Shown one piece after another: positions 1 to 8,694 of a stretch of 64,000 nt of DNA (positions within the stretch are counted from its first letter, which is position 1; each line of letters begins with the position of its first letter). A model generated the notes under the pieces. That model had not been told where the DNA came from, ran no database searches, and saw only the letters and a list, made by a program, of their open reading frames with translations. The stretch spans positions 1 to 64,000 of the forward strand of contig NZ_CP059570.1 of NCBI RefSeq assembly GCF_014055005.1, given 5' to 3'. The translations under genes were made by a program, and so were the position numbers. Source of the DNA: Neisseria dentiae (GTDB taxonomy: Bacteria; Pseudomonadota; Gammaproteobacteria; Burkholderiales; Neisseriaceae).

Positions 1-82
1 TCGAAAGTGTTTCGTTTGCGGGGCTGCACGGGTGTGGTATCTGCCGGAACGCGTTCGCATTATTTGTTTTGTATAAAACCGC

Positions 83-88
83 TATAAT
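83..88 (+). promoter_or_regulatory. dnaA: Putative -10 box of the dnaA promoter
   Basis: A perfect TATAAT lies 13 bases before the dnaA ATG. No good -35 hexamer sits at 17 bases, and no clear Shine-Dalgarno sequence precedes the ATG, so the transcript leader would be only a few bases long. The rest of the first 100 bases shows no DnaA box and no other gene. Confidence 0.4.
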
Positions 89-100
89 CGGGCACCTGAC

Positions 101-1618
101 ATGACGCTTGCAGAATTTTGGCCGCACTGTTTGCGCCGCCTACACGACACCTTGCCGGTGCAACAGTTTCAAACCTGGGTTGCGCCGTTAACCGTAGGCG
201 AAGAAAACGGCGTGTGGGTGGTGTATGGCAAAAACCAGTTTGCCGTCAATATGTTGAAAAACAGTTTCGCCGCCGCCATCGAAGCCGCCCGAGCCGAGCT
301 GGCGCCCGATATGCCCGCGTTGCTGTTTAAAACCGGCAAGGGGCAGGCTTATGCCATGGCGCCAAGCGTTTCAGACGGCCGCGGTGCGGCCGGGCCGTCT
401 GAAAAAAAAGAGGCCGCCGCCAAAGCCACGCCGAAGAAAAGCGCACGCGACATCGTGGCCGAACGCATGAAGCAGCTGCCGCCCGACGGCGGGCAACCCA
501 GGCCTGCCGCCGAAACGGAAGCCAAACCGGCGGCCAAACCCAAAAGCGAAACGGCGCGCAGCCAGCCCGCACGCGCGCAGGGCGAAACGCACCACAGCCA
601 AACCAATCTGTCGCCCGACTATACTTTCGACACGCTGGTGGAAGGCAAAGGCAACCGCATTGCCGCCGCCGCCGCCCAGTCGATAGCCGAAAACCCGGGG
701 CAGGGCTACAACCCGTTTTTCCTTTACGGCAGCACGGGTTTGGGCAAAACCCACCTGGTGCAGGCCATCGGCAACGAGTTGTTGAAAAACAAACCCGATG
801 CCAAAGTGCGCTATATGCACTCCGACGATTATGTGCGCAGCTTTATGAACGCCGTGCGCACCAACAGCTACGATGTATTCAAACAGCAATACAAGCAATA
901 CGACCTGCTGATTATCGACGATATTCAGTTTATCAAGGGCAAAGACCGCACGATGGAAGAATTCTTCTATCTTTACAATCACTTCCATAACAAGAAAAAG
1001 CAGCTGATTTTAACCTGCGACGTGCTGCCCACCCAAATCGAAGACATGGATGCGCGCCTGAAATCGCGTTTTTCATGGGGTTTGACCTTAGAGCTGGAAC
1101 CGCCCGAATTGGAAATGCGCGTGGCGATTTTGCAGAAAAAAGCCGAAGCCGCAGGCGTGGCCCTCAACGAAGACGCCGCCTTTTTTATCGCCAACCTGAT
1201 CAGGTCGAACGTGCGCGAACTCGAAGGCGCGTTCAACCGTGTGAGCGCCAGCAGCCGTTTTCTGAAAAAACCGATCGATATCGATTTGGCGCGCAACGCT
1301 CTGCAAGACATCGTGGCCAGCTCGTATAAAGTGATTACCGCCGATTTGATTATTGATGCCACGGCAAAATATTACCGTATAAAAATCAGTGATATACTCG
1401 GCAAGAAGCGCACCCGCAACATTGCCCGCCCGCGTCAGGTGGCGATGAGCCTGACCAAAGAACTGACCAACCTGAGCCTGCCCAATATCGGCGACGCGTT
1501 CGGCGGGCGCGACCACACCACCGTGATGCACGGCGTGAAAGCGGTGGCCAAGCTGCGCGAAGAAGACCCGGAATTAGCCCAAGATTACGAAAAACTGTTG
1601 ATCATTATCCAAAACTGA
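101..1618 (+). CDS. dnaA: Chromosomal replication initiator DnaA
   Basis: Initiator protein that binds DnaA boxes, melts the origin and loads the helicase. Of 505 residues, 1-70 form domain I, about 80-165 a low-complexity Ala/Lys/Pro linker (domain II), then the AAA+ core with Walker A GSTGLGKT at 210-217 and Walker B LLIIDD near 269-274, and domain IV with the DnaA signature GRDHTTVMHG at 469-478. The protein follows Neisseria DnaA closely outside the linker. An inverted pair of DUS cores (369-404) lies in frame inside the linker and encodes SDGR...GPSE. The next gene is dnaN, 19 bases downstream, so the two are probably co-transcribed. Confidence 0.98.
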   Translation: MTLAEFWPHCLRRLHDTLPVQQFQTWVAPLTVGEENGVWVVYGKNQFAVNMLKNSFAAAIEAARAELAPDMPALLFKTGKGQAYAMAPSVSDGRGAAGPSEKKEAAAKATPKKSARDIVAERMKQLPPDGGQPRPAAETEAKPAAKPKSETARSQPARAQGETHHSQTNLSPDYTFDTLVEGKGNRIAAAAAQSIAENPGQGYNPFFLYGSTGLGKTHLVQAIGNELLKNKPDAKVRYMHSDDYVRSFMNAVRTNSYDVFKQQYKQYDLLIIDDIQFIKGKDRTMEEFFYLYNHFHNKKKQLILTCDVLPTQIEDMDARLKSRFSWGLTLELEPPELEMRVAILQKKAEAAGVALNEDAAFFIANLIRSNVRELEGAFNRVSASSRFLKKPIDIDLARNALQDIVASSYKVITADLIIDATAKYYRIKISDILGKKRTRNIARPRQVAMSLTKELTNLSLPNIGDAFGGRDHTTVMHGVKAVAKLREEDPELAQDYEKLLIIIQN

Positions 1619-1637
1619 AGAGCCTGAAGGGATAACC

Positions 1638-2741
1638 ATGTTGATTTTACAAGCCGAACGCGATGCCTTGCTCAAGCCGCTGCAAGCGGTAACCGGCATC
1701 GTCGAACGCCGCCACACACTGCCGATTCTGTCGAACATATTGCTCGAAAACGTGCACGGGCAAACCAATATTCTGGCAACCGATTTGGAAATCCAGATTA
1801 ACACCTCCGGCCCCCACAGCGAGGCCGAAGATTTCCGCGTGACCACCAACGCCAAAAAATTGCAGGACATCCTGCGTGCGCTGCCCGAAGGCTCGCTGGT
1901 GGCGCTGGATTGGGCGCAGAACCGCCTCACCCTCAAAGCCGGCAAATCCCGTTTCGCTCTGCAAACCCTGCCTGCCGAAGATTTCCCGCTGATGAGCGTG
2001 GGCGAAGACGTGAGCGCCGCTTTCTCGCTGCCGCAGGAAGCCTTTAAAAACATGCTCTCGCAAGTACAATACAGCATGGCCGTGCAAGATATCCGCTATT
2101 ACCTTAACGGCCTTTTGATGCAGGTGGAAGGCGACCAACTGCGCCTCGTTGCCACCGACGGCCACCGCCTGGCCTATTCCTGCACCACCATCGATGCCGA
2201 CCTGCCCAAAGCCGAAGTGATTCTGCCGCGCAAAACCGTGCTGGAGCTGTTCAAGCTGCTGAACCATCCTGCCGAACCGATTACCGTGGAGCTGCTTAAC
2301 AACCAGGTGCGTTTCCGCTGCAACGACACCGTTATCGTGAGCAAGGTGGTGGACGGCAAGTTTCCCGATTTCAACCGCGTGATTCCGCTGGACAACGACA
2401 AAATCTTTCTGGTGGGTCGCACCCAATTGCTCGGTGCGCTGGAGCGCGCCGCCATTTTGGCCAACGAAAAATTCCGCGGCGCCCGCCTGCTGTTGCGCCC
2501 CGGCCTGCTGAGCGTGGTGTGCAGCAATAACGAGCAGGAAGAAGCGCGCGAAGAATTGGAAATCGCCTATCAGGGCGAAGAGCTGGAAGTGGGCTTCAAC
2601 ATCGGTTATCTGATGGACGTGCTGCGCAACGTTCATGCCGACGATATGCAGCTGGCGTTCGGCGATGCCAACCGTTCGACGCTGTTTACCATTCCGAACA
2701 ACCCGAACTTCAAATATATCGTGATGCCGATGCGCATCTGA
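1638..2741 (+). CDS. dnaN: DNA polymerase III beta subunit (sliding clamp)
   Basis: The 367-residue protein is the normal length for the ring-forming clamp that tethers DNA polymerase III to DNA and recruits other partners. The N-terminus MLILQAERDALLKPL, the central LVATDGHRLAYS and the C-terminal end KYIVMPMRI are typical. The start is supported by GAAGGG seven bases before the ATG. It follows dnaA directly. A DUS inverted repeat lies 20 bases past the stop. Confidence 0.98.
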   Translation: MLILQAERDALLKPLQAVTGIVERRHTLPILSNILLENVHGQTNILATDLEIQINTSGPHSEAEDFRVTTNAKKLQDILRALPEGSLVALDWAQNRLTLKAGKSRFALQTLPAEDFPLMSVGEDVSAAFSLPQEAFKNMLSQVQYSMAVQDIRYYLNGLLMQVEGDQLRLVATDGHRLAYSCTTIDADLPKAEVILPRKTVLELFKLLNHPAEPITVELLNNQVRFRCNDTVIVSKVVDGKFPDFNRVIPLDNDKIFLVGRTQLLGALERAAILANEKFRGARLLLRPGLLSVVCSNNEQEEAREELEIAYQGEELEVGFNIGYLMDVLRNVHADDMQLAFGDANRSTLFTIPNNPNFKYIVMPMRI

Positions 2742-2761
2742 TGTTTTTGCAGTAAACAAAC

Positions 2762-2794
2762 AGGCCGTCTGAAAAATGTTTTTCAGACGGCCTG
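2762..2794 (+). terminator. DUS inverted repeat after dnaN
   Basis: AGGCCGTCTGAAA and its complement face each other across a few bases and can form a strong hairpin 20 bases after dnaN. In Neisseria such pairs act both as uptake signals and as terminators. No long T run follows, so termination strength is uncertain. Confidence 0.7.
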
Positions 2795-2915
2795 ATACCT
2801 TTGCAAAATTCTTTTAGGCACCTTAAAACACTTGCGTCATGCTCGGGCTTGATCCGGGCATCTGTTTGTTTTAGAAGAAAAAGAGATACTCGGGTCAAGC
2901 CCGAGTATGACGAAA

Positions 2916-3032
2916 TATAGTGGATTAAAATAAGAATGCCGAAGTAGGGTAAAACGATTCTTTAGCATATCGCCCAATTGCAAGTTTGAATGCAGTTATT
3001 TCATTTCGGAGTTTTTATTTGAATTCACTATA
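2916..3032 (+). mobile_element. 117-bp MITE, copy 1
   Basis: The element starts TATAGTGGATTAAAATAAG and ends AATTCACTATA. With TA target duplications it is TA + 113 bp + TA. Five other near-identical copies lie at 8578, 34294, 37742, 38811 and 41305. It has no coding capacity. Its left end matches the right end of the IS630 element at 37264-38293. This copy sits between repeat modules and touches no gene. Confidence 0.9.
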
Positions 3033-3372
3033 TCATACATTCGGGATTAAAACGGCTTTTTTGTAAAGGTCTCGGTCTGCTGTTTTGGCAAGAAGCCAAT
3101 TCAAACCCGAAAACGTTTGTGTTTCGTCATTAGCTTCGCAAATCCGCTGTGCGGGAATGACGATAATCAGATGTTTCAGACGGCCTAAACGACTTGCAAA
3201 AGCCTCGGCCTGAGACTTTTGCAAAATTCTTTTCAGCATCTTCAAATCTCTGCATCATGCCCGGGATTGGCCCTGGCATCTTTTTGTTTCAAAAGAAATA
3301 ACAGATACCCGGGCTAAGCCTGAGACCTTTGCAAAAATACCTTAAGGCCGTCTGAAATGCTTAGATTCCGTC

Positions 3373-3468
3373 ATTCCCGCGTAGGCGGGAATCCAGATGG
3401 GAATATTGAAGCATTGATTAAACAAATACTTAGATGCCAAGCGTCTGGATTCCCGCCTACGCGGGAAT
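3373..3468. repeat. Pair of dRS3-like repeats
   Basis: Two 20-mers of the form ATTCCC-N8-GGGAAT lie at 3373-3392 and 3449-3468. They bracket about 56 bases in inverted orientation. dRS3 repeats are targets of filamentous-phage integration and recombination in meningococci; here they are part of the repeat mosaic. Confidence 0.7.
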
Positions 3469-3650
3469 GACGGAGTTCAGATTTTTTAGATAGCAATTTG
3501 AATTTTGCAAAGGTCTCAGCCTGTGTATGACAAAAAAATTAAATAGGTTCAGGATTAAAACGTATTTTCGCAAAGGTTTCGGCCTGAACCGGGCAGGTTT
3601 TGCAAAAGCCCGGGAAACGGCGTTTGCCACGGCGTTGCTGCGGGTGGCCG

Positions 3651-4832
3651 TCAAACCTGTTCAACCGCCACGGCCAAGCCCATGCCGCCGCCTACGCATA
3701 AGGCGGCTACGCCTTTGCTTTTGCCGCTGCGGTTCATTTCGTGCAGCAGCGTGACCAAAATGCGGCAGCCAGATGAGCCGATAGGGTGACCAAGTGCAAT
3801 CGCGCCGCCGTTCACGTTCACTTTTTCAGGAGGCAGCTCCAGCTGCTGCACCACGCCCAAAGCCTGTGCGGCAAAGGCTTCGTTAGCCTCGAACAGATCA
3901 ACTTCGCCAATCTGCCAGGCGGCTTTCGCCAGCGTTTTCTGCACCGCACCCACCGGCCCCAGCCCCATGACTTCGGGGGCGATGCCGGTGGCGGCATAAG
4001 CGCGGATAGCGGCCAGCGGCTCTAAGCCCAGTTCGGCGGCTTTTGTGGCACTCATCACCACCACGGCGGCGGCGCCGTCGTTGATGCCCGAGGCGTTGCC
4101 GGCGGTAACCGTGCCGTTTTGTTTGAATGCGGGGCGCAGTGCGGCCAGTTTTTCAGCGGTGCTGTCGGTTTTGATGTATTCGTCGGCAGCGACAACCAGC
4201 GGCTCGCCCTTACGTTGCGGCACGGTTACGGGGGTGATTTCGGCGGCGAACCGGCCTTCGGCACGGGCGGCAGCGGCCTTGTGTTGCGAGGCCAAGGCGA
4301 AAGCGTCTTGCGCTTCGCGCGTGATGGCGAGCCGTTCGGCAATGTTTTCCGCCGTGATGCCCATGTGATAGCCGTGATAGACGTCGGTGAGGCCGTCTGA
4401 AACCATGCTGTCGGTGAGCTTGGCGTCGCCCATTTTTACGCCGCCGCGCATTTGGATAAAGTGCGGGCTTTGCGACATGGATTCCTGCCCGCCGGCAATC
4501 ACGATTTCGGCATCACCGCAGGCAACGGCCTGTGCGGCCATCTGCACGGCTTTCAGGCCGGAACCGCACACCACGTTGACGGTGGTTGCGGGGGTTTCCA
4601 CAGGCAGGCCGGCCAGCAGCGCGGCCTGGCGGGCGGGGTTTTGCCCCACGCCGGTGGTGAGCACGTTGCCCATAATCACTTCGCTGATTTGTTCGGGCGC
4701 CAGTTTGGTTTCGGCCAACAACTCTTTGATAACCGCCGCACCCAGTTCGGGCGCGCGCAGGGTGGAAAGGCTGCCTGCAAAGCTGCCAATCGGGGTGCGC
4801 TTGGCGGCCACGATAACGATTTCTTGGTTCAT
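3651..4832 (-). CDS. atoB: Acetyl-CoA C-acetyltransferase (thiolase)
   Basis: Cytosolic thiolase that splits acetoacetyl-CoA into two acetyl-CoA, or runs in reverse. The 393-residue protein has the nucleophilic Cys89 in NVVCGSG, the catalytic His in GHPIGSSG near 349 and the second Cys in CVGGGMG near 379. The start at 4832 was chosen over one seven codons upstream because AGAAAGGA precedes it and the N-terminus then reads [18 protein letters not shown], as in the family. It lies just downstream of scoAB, so acetoacetate from tyrosine breakdown would be activated there and cleaved here. A role in polyhydroxybutyrate synthesis (PhaA) is possible, but no phaB or phaC is seen. Confidence 0.93.
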   Translation of the reverse strand: MNQEIVIVAAKRTPIGSFAGSLSTLRAPELGAAVIKELLAETKLAPEQISEVIMGNVLTTGVGQNPARQAALLAGLPVETPATTVNVVCGSGLKAVQMAAQAVACGDAEIVIAGGQESMSQSPHFIQMRGGVKMGDAKLTDSMVSDGLTDVYHGYHMGITAENIAERLAITREAQDAFALASQHKAAAARAEGRFAAEITPVTVPQRKGEPLVVAADEYIKTDSTAEKLAALRPAFKQNGTVTAGNASGINDGAAAVVVMSATKAAELGLEPLAAIRAYAATGIAPEVMGLGPVGAVQKTLAKAAWQIGEVDLFEANEAFAAQALGVVQQLELPPEKVNVNGGAIALGHPIGSSGCRILVTLLHEMNRSGKSKGVAALCVGGGMGLAVAVEQV

Positions 4833-4887
4833 GTTTTTTTCCTTTCTGGGCAAAGGCCGTCTGAACGTTGTTTCGGCACAAAACGGG

Positions 4888-5517
4888 TTACGGCAATACC
4901 TTCACGCCGGTTTGGTTTTGCAGCTCTTCAAAGCTCACGCCGTCGGCCAGCTCCACCAGTTTGAGGCCGTCTGAAGTTACATCGAGCACGCCCAAATCGG
5001 TGATGATGCGGTGTACCACTTTTTTGCCGGTGAGCGGCAGTTCGCATTGCGGTTTGATTTTGAACGCGCCGCCTTTGGCGGTGTGTTCCATCAGCACGAT
5101 CACACGCTGCACGCCGGCCACCAAATCCATCGCGCCGCCCATACCTTTGACCATTTTGCCCGGAATCATCCAGTTGGCCAGATCGCCTTGCTCCGATACT
5201 TCCATTGCGCCCAGAATCGCCAGGTTCACTTTGCCGCCGCGTATCATGGCAAACGATTGCGAGCTGGAAAAAAAGCTGGCGCCGGGGGCGGCGGTAACGG
5301 TTTGTTTGCCGGCATTGATCAAATCGGCGTCGATTTCGCCCTCGGTGGGAAACGCACCGATGCCGAGCAGGCCGTTTTCGGATTGCAGCATCACGTTGAC
5401 GCCGGCGGGAATATAGTTGGCCACCAGCGTGGGCAGGCCGATGCCGAGGTTGACATAAAAGCCGTCTTGCAGCTCTTTTGCGGCGCGCTGCGCCATTTGT
5501 TCGCGTGTCCAAGCCAT
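4888..5517 (-). CDS. scoB: 3-oxoacid CoA-transferase subunit B
   Basis: Beta subunit of succinyl-CoA:acetoacetate CoA-transferase, which moves CoA from succinyl-CoA to acetoacetate. The 209 residues carry the family signature SENGLLGIG with the catalytic glutamate near position 47. The ATG at 5517 gives [16 protein letters not shown] and is preceded by AGAGAGG; a longer upstream frame has no family support. It begins one base after the scoA stop, so the two are translationally coupled. The product feeds the thiolase encoded next. Confidence 0.94.
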   Translation of the reverse strand: MAWTREQMAQRAAKELQDGFYVNLGIGLPTLVANYIPAGVNVMLQSENGLLGIGAFPTEGEIDADLINAGKQTVTAAPGASFFSSSQSFAMIRGGKVNLAILGAMEVSEQGDLANWMIPGKMVKGMGGAMDLVAGVQRVIVLMEHTAKGGAFKIKPQCELPLTGKKVVHRIITDLGVLDVTSDGLKLVELADGVSFEELQNQTGVKVLP

Positions 5518-5518
5518 G

Positions 5519-6217
5519 TTATGCCTCTCTGACGGTGCGTTGTTCGATGCGTTTTTCGGGGGTGGCATTCACCACGATGCGGTGCACATAGATGCCGGGC
5601 AGGTGGATGTGGTCGGGGTCGAGCGCGCCGGTTTCCACCAATTCTTCCACTTCAACGATGGTGATGCGGCCGGCGGTGGCCACGTCGGGGTTGAAGTTGC
5701 GCGCGGTTTTGCGGAACACCAGGTTGCCGGACGGGTCGGCTTTCCACGCTTTCACCAGCGCAACATCGGCGGTGAGCGAGTGCTCCAACACATATTCTTC
5801 ACCGTTGAATTCGCGTGTTTCCTTGCCTTCGGCCACTAAGGTGCCGACGCCGGTTTTGGTGAAAAAGGCGGGAATGCCCGCGCCGCCCGCGCGCAGTTTT
5901 TCGGCCAGCGTGCCCTGCGGGGTGAGTTCCACCTCCAGTTCGCCCGCTAAAAACTGGCGCTCGAACTCTTTGTTTTCGCCCACATAAGAGGCGATCATTT
6001 TTTTGATCTGGCGGGTTTCGAGCAACAGGCCGAGGCCGAAGCCGTCGACTCCGGCGTTGTTGCTGATGCAGGTGAGATTTTTGACGCCGCTGTCGCGCAG
6101 GGCGGCGATCAGTGCCTCGGGAATGCCGCACAGGCCGAAGCCGCCTACGGCAACGGTTTGGCCGCTTGCCGCCACGCCTTCAAGGGCGGCTTGGGCGGTG
6201 GGGTAGAGTTTGCTCAT
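5519..6217 (-). CDS. scoA: 3-oxoacid CoA-transferase subunit A
   Basis: Alpha subunit of succinyl-CoA:acetoacetate CoA-transferase, 232 residues, usual length. The N-terminal signature region [13 protein letters not shown] is present and the fold partner scoB follows with a one-base gap. In this cluster its likely substrate is the acetoacetate released by fumarylacetoacetase. AGGAGAAAACC precedes the ATG. Confidence 0.94.
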   Translation of the reverse strand: MSKLYPTAQAALEGVAASGQTVAVGGFGLCGIPEALIAALRDSGVKNLTCISNNAGVDGFGLGLLLETRQIKKMIASYVGENKEFERQFLAGELEVELTPQGTLAEKLRAGGAGIPAFFTKTGVGTLVAEGKETREFNGEEYVLEHSLTADVALVKAWKADPSGNLVFRKTARNFNPDVATAGRITIVEVEELVETGALDPDHIHLPGIYVHRIVVNATPEKRIEQRTVREA

Positions 6218-6289
6218 GGTTTTCTCCTGAATATTTTTGTGTTCGGGTATGCCTGCCTGAAAAGTTTTCAGACGGCCTGCCCGGCCTGG

Positions 6290-6931
6290 TTATTCTGCAT
6301 CGGGTTGGTTTTCCGGCGCGGCGGCGGCAAATTCGGGCAGGCGCATACATTCGGCGTTGATGCGGCTGATTTCGGGATAGGCGCCCAAATCCACCTTGAA
6401 GCGTTGGGCGTTATACACTTGCGGCACTAGGAAGCAGTCGGCCAGCGTGGGGGTGTTGCCGTGGCAGAAGCGGCCGGTTTGCGGCGATTGCAAGAGTTGT
6501 TCCAATGCGCCGAAGCCTTCGTTGATCCAATGGGCATACCAGGCGTTTTTTACAGCTTCGTCGGCTTGCAGGTGGTTTTGCAGGTATTGCAGCACGCGCA
6601 GGTTGTTGAGCGGGTGGATGTCGCAGGCCATCAGCTGTGCAATGGCGCGCACGCGGGCGCGTTCGGCGGCGGCGGCCGGCAGCAGCGGCGGTTCGGGACG
6701 GGTTTCTTCGAGGTATTCGATGATGGCGAGCGATTGGGTGAACACGCCTTCTTCCGTGGCCAGCGCGGGCACCAGTTTTTGTGGGTTTAAAGCCGCATAC
6801 GCCTCGCCGCGCTGTTGGCCGCCGTTTTTCAGCAGATGCACGAAATCCGTTTCGTGGGGTATTTTTTTCAGATTCAATGCAATCCGCACCCGGTAAGAGG
6901 CGGAGCTGCGGAAATAAGAAAACAGCTTCAT
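6290..6931 (-). CDS. maiA: Maleylacetoacetate isomerase (zeta-class GST)
   Basis: Glutathione-dependent isomerase that turns maleylacetoacetate into fumarylacetoacetate in tyrosine degradation. The 213-residue protein has the thioredoxin-like N-terminal domain with the zeta-class active-site motif SSASYRVRIAL near 8-18 and the helical C-terminal GST domain. Two consecutive ATG codons (6934 and 6931) follow AGAGGA; the second gives the canonical MKLFSYFRSS. It lies upstream of scoAB on the same strand. A single DUS at 6269 separates it from scoA. Confidence 0.9.
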   Translation of the reverse strand: MKLFSYFRSSASYRVRIALNLKKIPHETDFVHLLKNGGQQRGEAYAALNPQKLVPALATEEGVFTQSLAIIEYLEETRPEPPLLPAAAAERARVRAIAQLMACDIHPLNNLRVLQYLQNHLQADEAVKNAWYAHWINEGFGALEQLLQSPQTGRFCHGNTPTLADCFLVPQVYNAQRFKVDLGAYPEISRINAECMRLPEFAAAAPENQPDAE

Positions 6932-6959
6932 CATGATTCCTCTTGGAGAGAAAGGTATC

Positions 6960-7022
6960 AGGCCGTCTGAAACGGAAAGCGGTTGCGGGTTGCACACCGC
7001 TTCCGCCGGTTTTCAGACGGCC
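6960..7022 (-). terminator. Extended DUS hairpin after the antiporter gene
   Basis: AGGCCGTCTGAA at 6960-6971 pairs with its complement ending at 7022. Inside the pair, AAGCGGT and ACCGCTT also match, so a long nested hairpin can form. It lies between the nhaC-type stop codon and maiA and is a likely terminator for the former. Confidence 0.6.
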
Positions 7023-7037
7023 GGTGCGGCAGCCGGG

Positions 7038-8447
7038 TCAGTGCGCCTGCTCCCGTTGCTCCTGCGGCAGCCGGCTGATGGTAAAGCCGGTGAAGCCGTA
7101 AATCAGGGTGAGGATCAGGCTTAAATAGCAGAAGAAGGCATAGGGCACATAATCCACCACCGGCACGCCGAGGATGCCGGCGAGAAACACGCCGTACACG
7201 CCCCACGGCACCAGCGGGTTAATCACCGTGCCCGAATCTTCGATGGTGCGGGCAAGGTTGCGCGGGTGCAGGTTCAGGCGCTCATACAGCGGCTTGAAAG
7301 TGTTGCCGGTGAGCAGCAGGCTCAAATATTGTTCGCCGATTAAAAAATTGATGCCGAAGGCGGTGGCGGCAGCCGCAGCGGTGGCGCGGCCCACGCCGGT
7401 GAGCAGGTGGGTAACGCCGGCAAGCAAGGCGGGCAGCACGCCCAAACCTTGCAGCAGGCCGCCCAAACTCAAGGCGAGAATGACGATGGTTTGGCTGAAA
7501 AACATGCTTTCCATGCCGCCGCGCGACACCAGTTTGCCCACGGTGCCCAAATCCAGCCCTTCGGCCGGTTTGTAGCCGCTGAAAAACCAGCCGCCCAGTT
7601 GCCCCAGCGTGGGGCTGCTGTGGATATAGGTAACGGCGATGGCGGTGAAAATGGTGGCGATGATGGTATAGATGGCGTTGACTTTGCGCACCGCCAGCAC
7701 AATCAGCACCGCAAACGGCAATAAGGCATAGCCGTGCACGAGGCCGCTGGCCACCAGTTGCTGCTGCATGGCGGCGATGTTCGACAAATCGGCGTCGGCC
7801 ACGTTGCCGGTGAGCAGCCACAGAAAAACGGCGGTCAATATCCAGGCGGGAATGGTGGTGAACATCATGTTGCGGATGTGGTCGAACAGATCCACGCCCA
7901 CAATCGAGGCGGCGATGGTGGTGGTGTCGGACAGGGGCGACATTTTGTCGCCGAAGAGCGCGCCCGAAACCACTGCGCCGGCCACGATAGCAGGGTTGGC
8001 GTCAAACGCTTCGGTCATGCCCAAAAAGGCCACGCCGGCGGAGGCGCAGGTGGTGAAACCGCTGCCCAGCGAAATGCCGATAACCGAGCAGAGCACAAAC
8101 GCCGAAATATAGAAAAAATGCGGCGAAATCAGGTCGAAACCGTAATACATCAGGGTGGGAATCGCGCCCGACATCATCAGCGCCGCCACCAAGAGGCCGA
8201 TATAGAAAAACAGATAAATCGCGCCGATGCCCGACACCACGCCTTCGGCCATGCTTTTTTGCATCGCGTCGAAGCCCGCGCCTTTAAACCTGCCGTAGGC
8301 AAACAGGCCGCACATCACCAAAACAATCGAAATATGAGGCACCCAGCCGAAACCGATCATGGTGACGCCCATCACCGCCACAATCAAGATTGAAATCAGC
8401 AACGCCTCGCGCGGGCGCATGGTGGTTATGGTTAAAGGTTCGCTCAT
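7038..8447 (-). CDS. nhaC: NhaC-family Na+/H+ antiporter
   Basis: Inner-membrane antiporter of 469 residues with about 11-12 hydrophobic segments. The segment GALFGDKMSPLSDTT near residue 190 is the hallmark of NhaC proteins. The ATG at 8447 is used because GAGGAAA lies before it; an ATG three codons upstream is the alternative. It sits inside the tyrosine degradation cluster, between fahA and maiA. Related proteins include Na+-lactate/malate antiporters, so it may move an organic anion or support Na+-driven uptake linked to this pathway; that is inference. Confidence 0.85.
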   Translation of the reverse strand: MSEPLTITTMRPREALLISILIVAVMGVTMIGFGWVPHISIVLVMCGLFAYGRFKGAGFDAMQKSMAEGVVSGIGAIYLFFYIGLLVAALMMSGAIPTLMYYGFDLISPHFFYISAFVLCSVIGISLGSGFTTCASAGVAFLGMTEAFDANPAIVAGAVVSGALFGDKMSPLSDTTTIAASIVGVDLFDHIRNMMFTTIPAWILTAVFLWLLTGNVADADLSNIAAMQQQLVASGLVHGYALLPFAVLIVLAVRKVNAIYTIIATIFTAIAVTYIHSSPTLGQLGGWFFSGYKPAEGLDLGTVGKLVSRGGMESMFFSQTIVILALSLGGLLQGLGVLPALLAGVTHLLTGVGRATAAAAATAFGINFLIGEQYLSLLLTGNTFKPLYERLNLHPRNLARTIEDSGTVINPLVPWGVYGVFLAGILGVPVVDYVPYAFFCYLSLILTLIYGFTGFTISRLPQEQREQAH

Positions 8448-8524
8448 TTTCCTCATCCTTTGTGTGTGGTTAAACGAAACAGTTGCATCTTATCCTTTTT
8501 ATATGCCGTGCGGAAAGTTGCCTG

Positions 8525-8564
8525 AAGGCCGTCTGAAAGCGAAGCCCGTGTTTTCAGACGGCCT
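8525..8564 (-). terminator. DUS inverted repeat downstream of fahA
   Basis: AAGGCCGTCTGAAA faces its exact complement across 12 bases. It is now separated from the fahA stop by an inserted MITE (8578-8694), but would have stood just after the original stop codon. Confidence 0.65.
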
Positions 8565-8577
8565 TCGGGCCTGTTTT

Positions 8578-8694
8578 TATAGTGGATTAAAATAAGAATG
8601 CCGAAGTAGGGTAAAACGATTCTTTAGCATATCGCCCAATTGCAAGTTTGAATGCAGTTATTTCATTTCGGAGTTTTTATTTGAATTCACTATA
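8578..8694 (+). mobile_element. 117-bp MITE, copy 2, in the stop codon of fahA
   Basis: Same sequence and ends as the copy at 2916. On the minus strand the fahA frame runs CAG TAT TAT AGT GAA TTC AAA TAA into the element. If the element and one TA are removed, the frame reads CAG TAT TAA, so the target TA was inside the original stop codon. The insertion has added five residues (YSEFK) to the protein. Confidence 0.9.

Larger units (their letters stand above)
2795..3650. repeat. Gene-free mosaic of Neisseria intergenic repeats
   Basis: No credible gene is seen here. The stretch is built from repeat modules found elsewhere in the window: copies of the end motif GAGACCTTTGCAAAA and its complement (about 2797, 3060, 3213, 3320, 3510), a pair of palindromes of the ACTCGGGTCAAGCCCGAGT type (2838-2910), a second such pair (3260-3315), a MITE (2916-3032, listed separately), single DUS copies (3176 and 3346), and two dRS3-like 20-mers (3373-3392, 3449-3468). 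The modules resemble the NIME arrays described in pathogenic Neisseria. Confidence 0.8.

Noticed and set aside
371..988. A 205-residue minus-strand frame inside dnaA
   Set aside because: It is the complement of dnaA codons in a GC-rich gene, has no family pattern and would overlap an essential gene completely.
1647..2759. A 370-residue minus-strand frame covering dnaN
   Set aside because: Low-complexity His/Gln/Val-rich translation typical of antisense frames in this genome; dnaN is certain.
3369..3470. The facing dRS3 repeats as a possible CRISPR array
   Set aside because: Only two inverted copies, no regular spacing and no cas genes; they are dRS3-type repeats.
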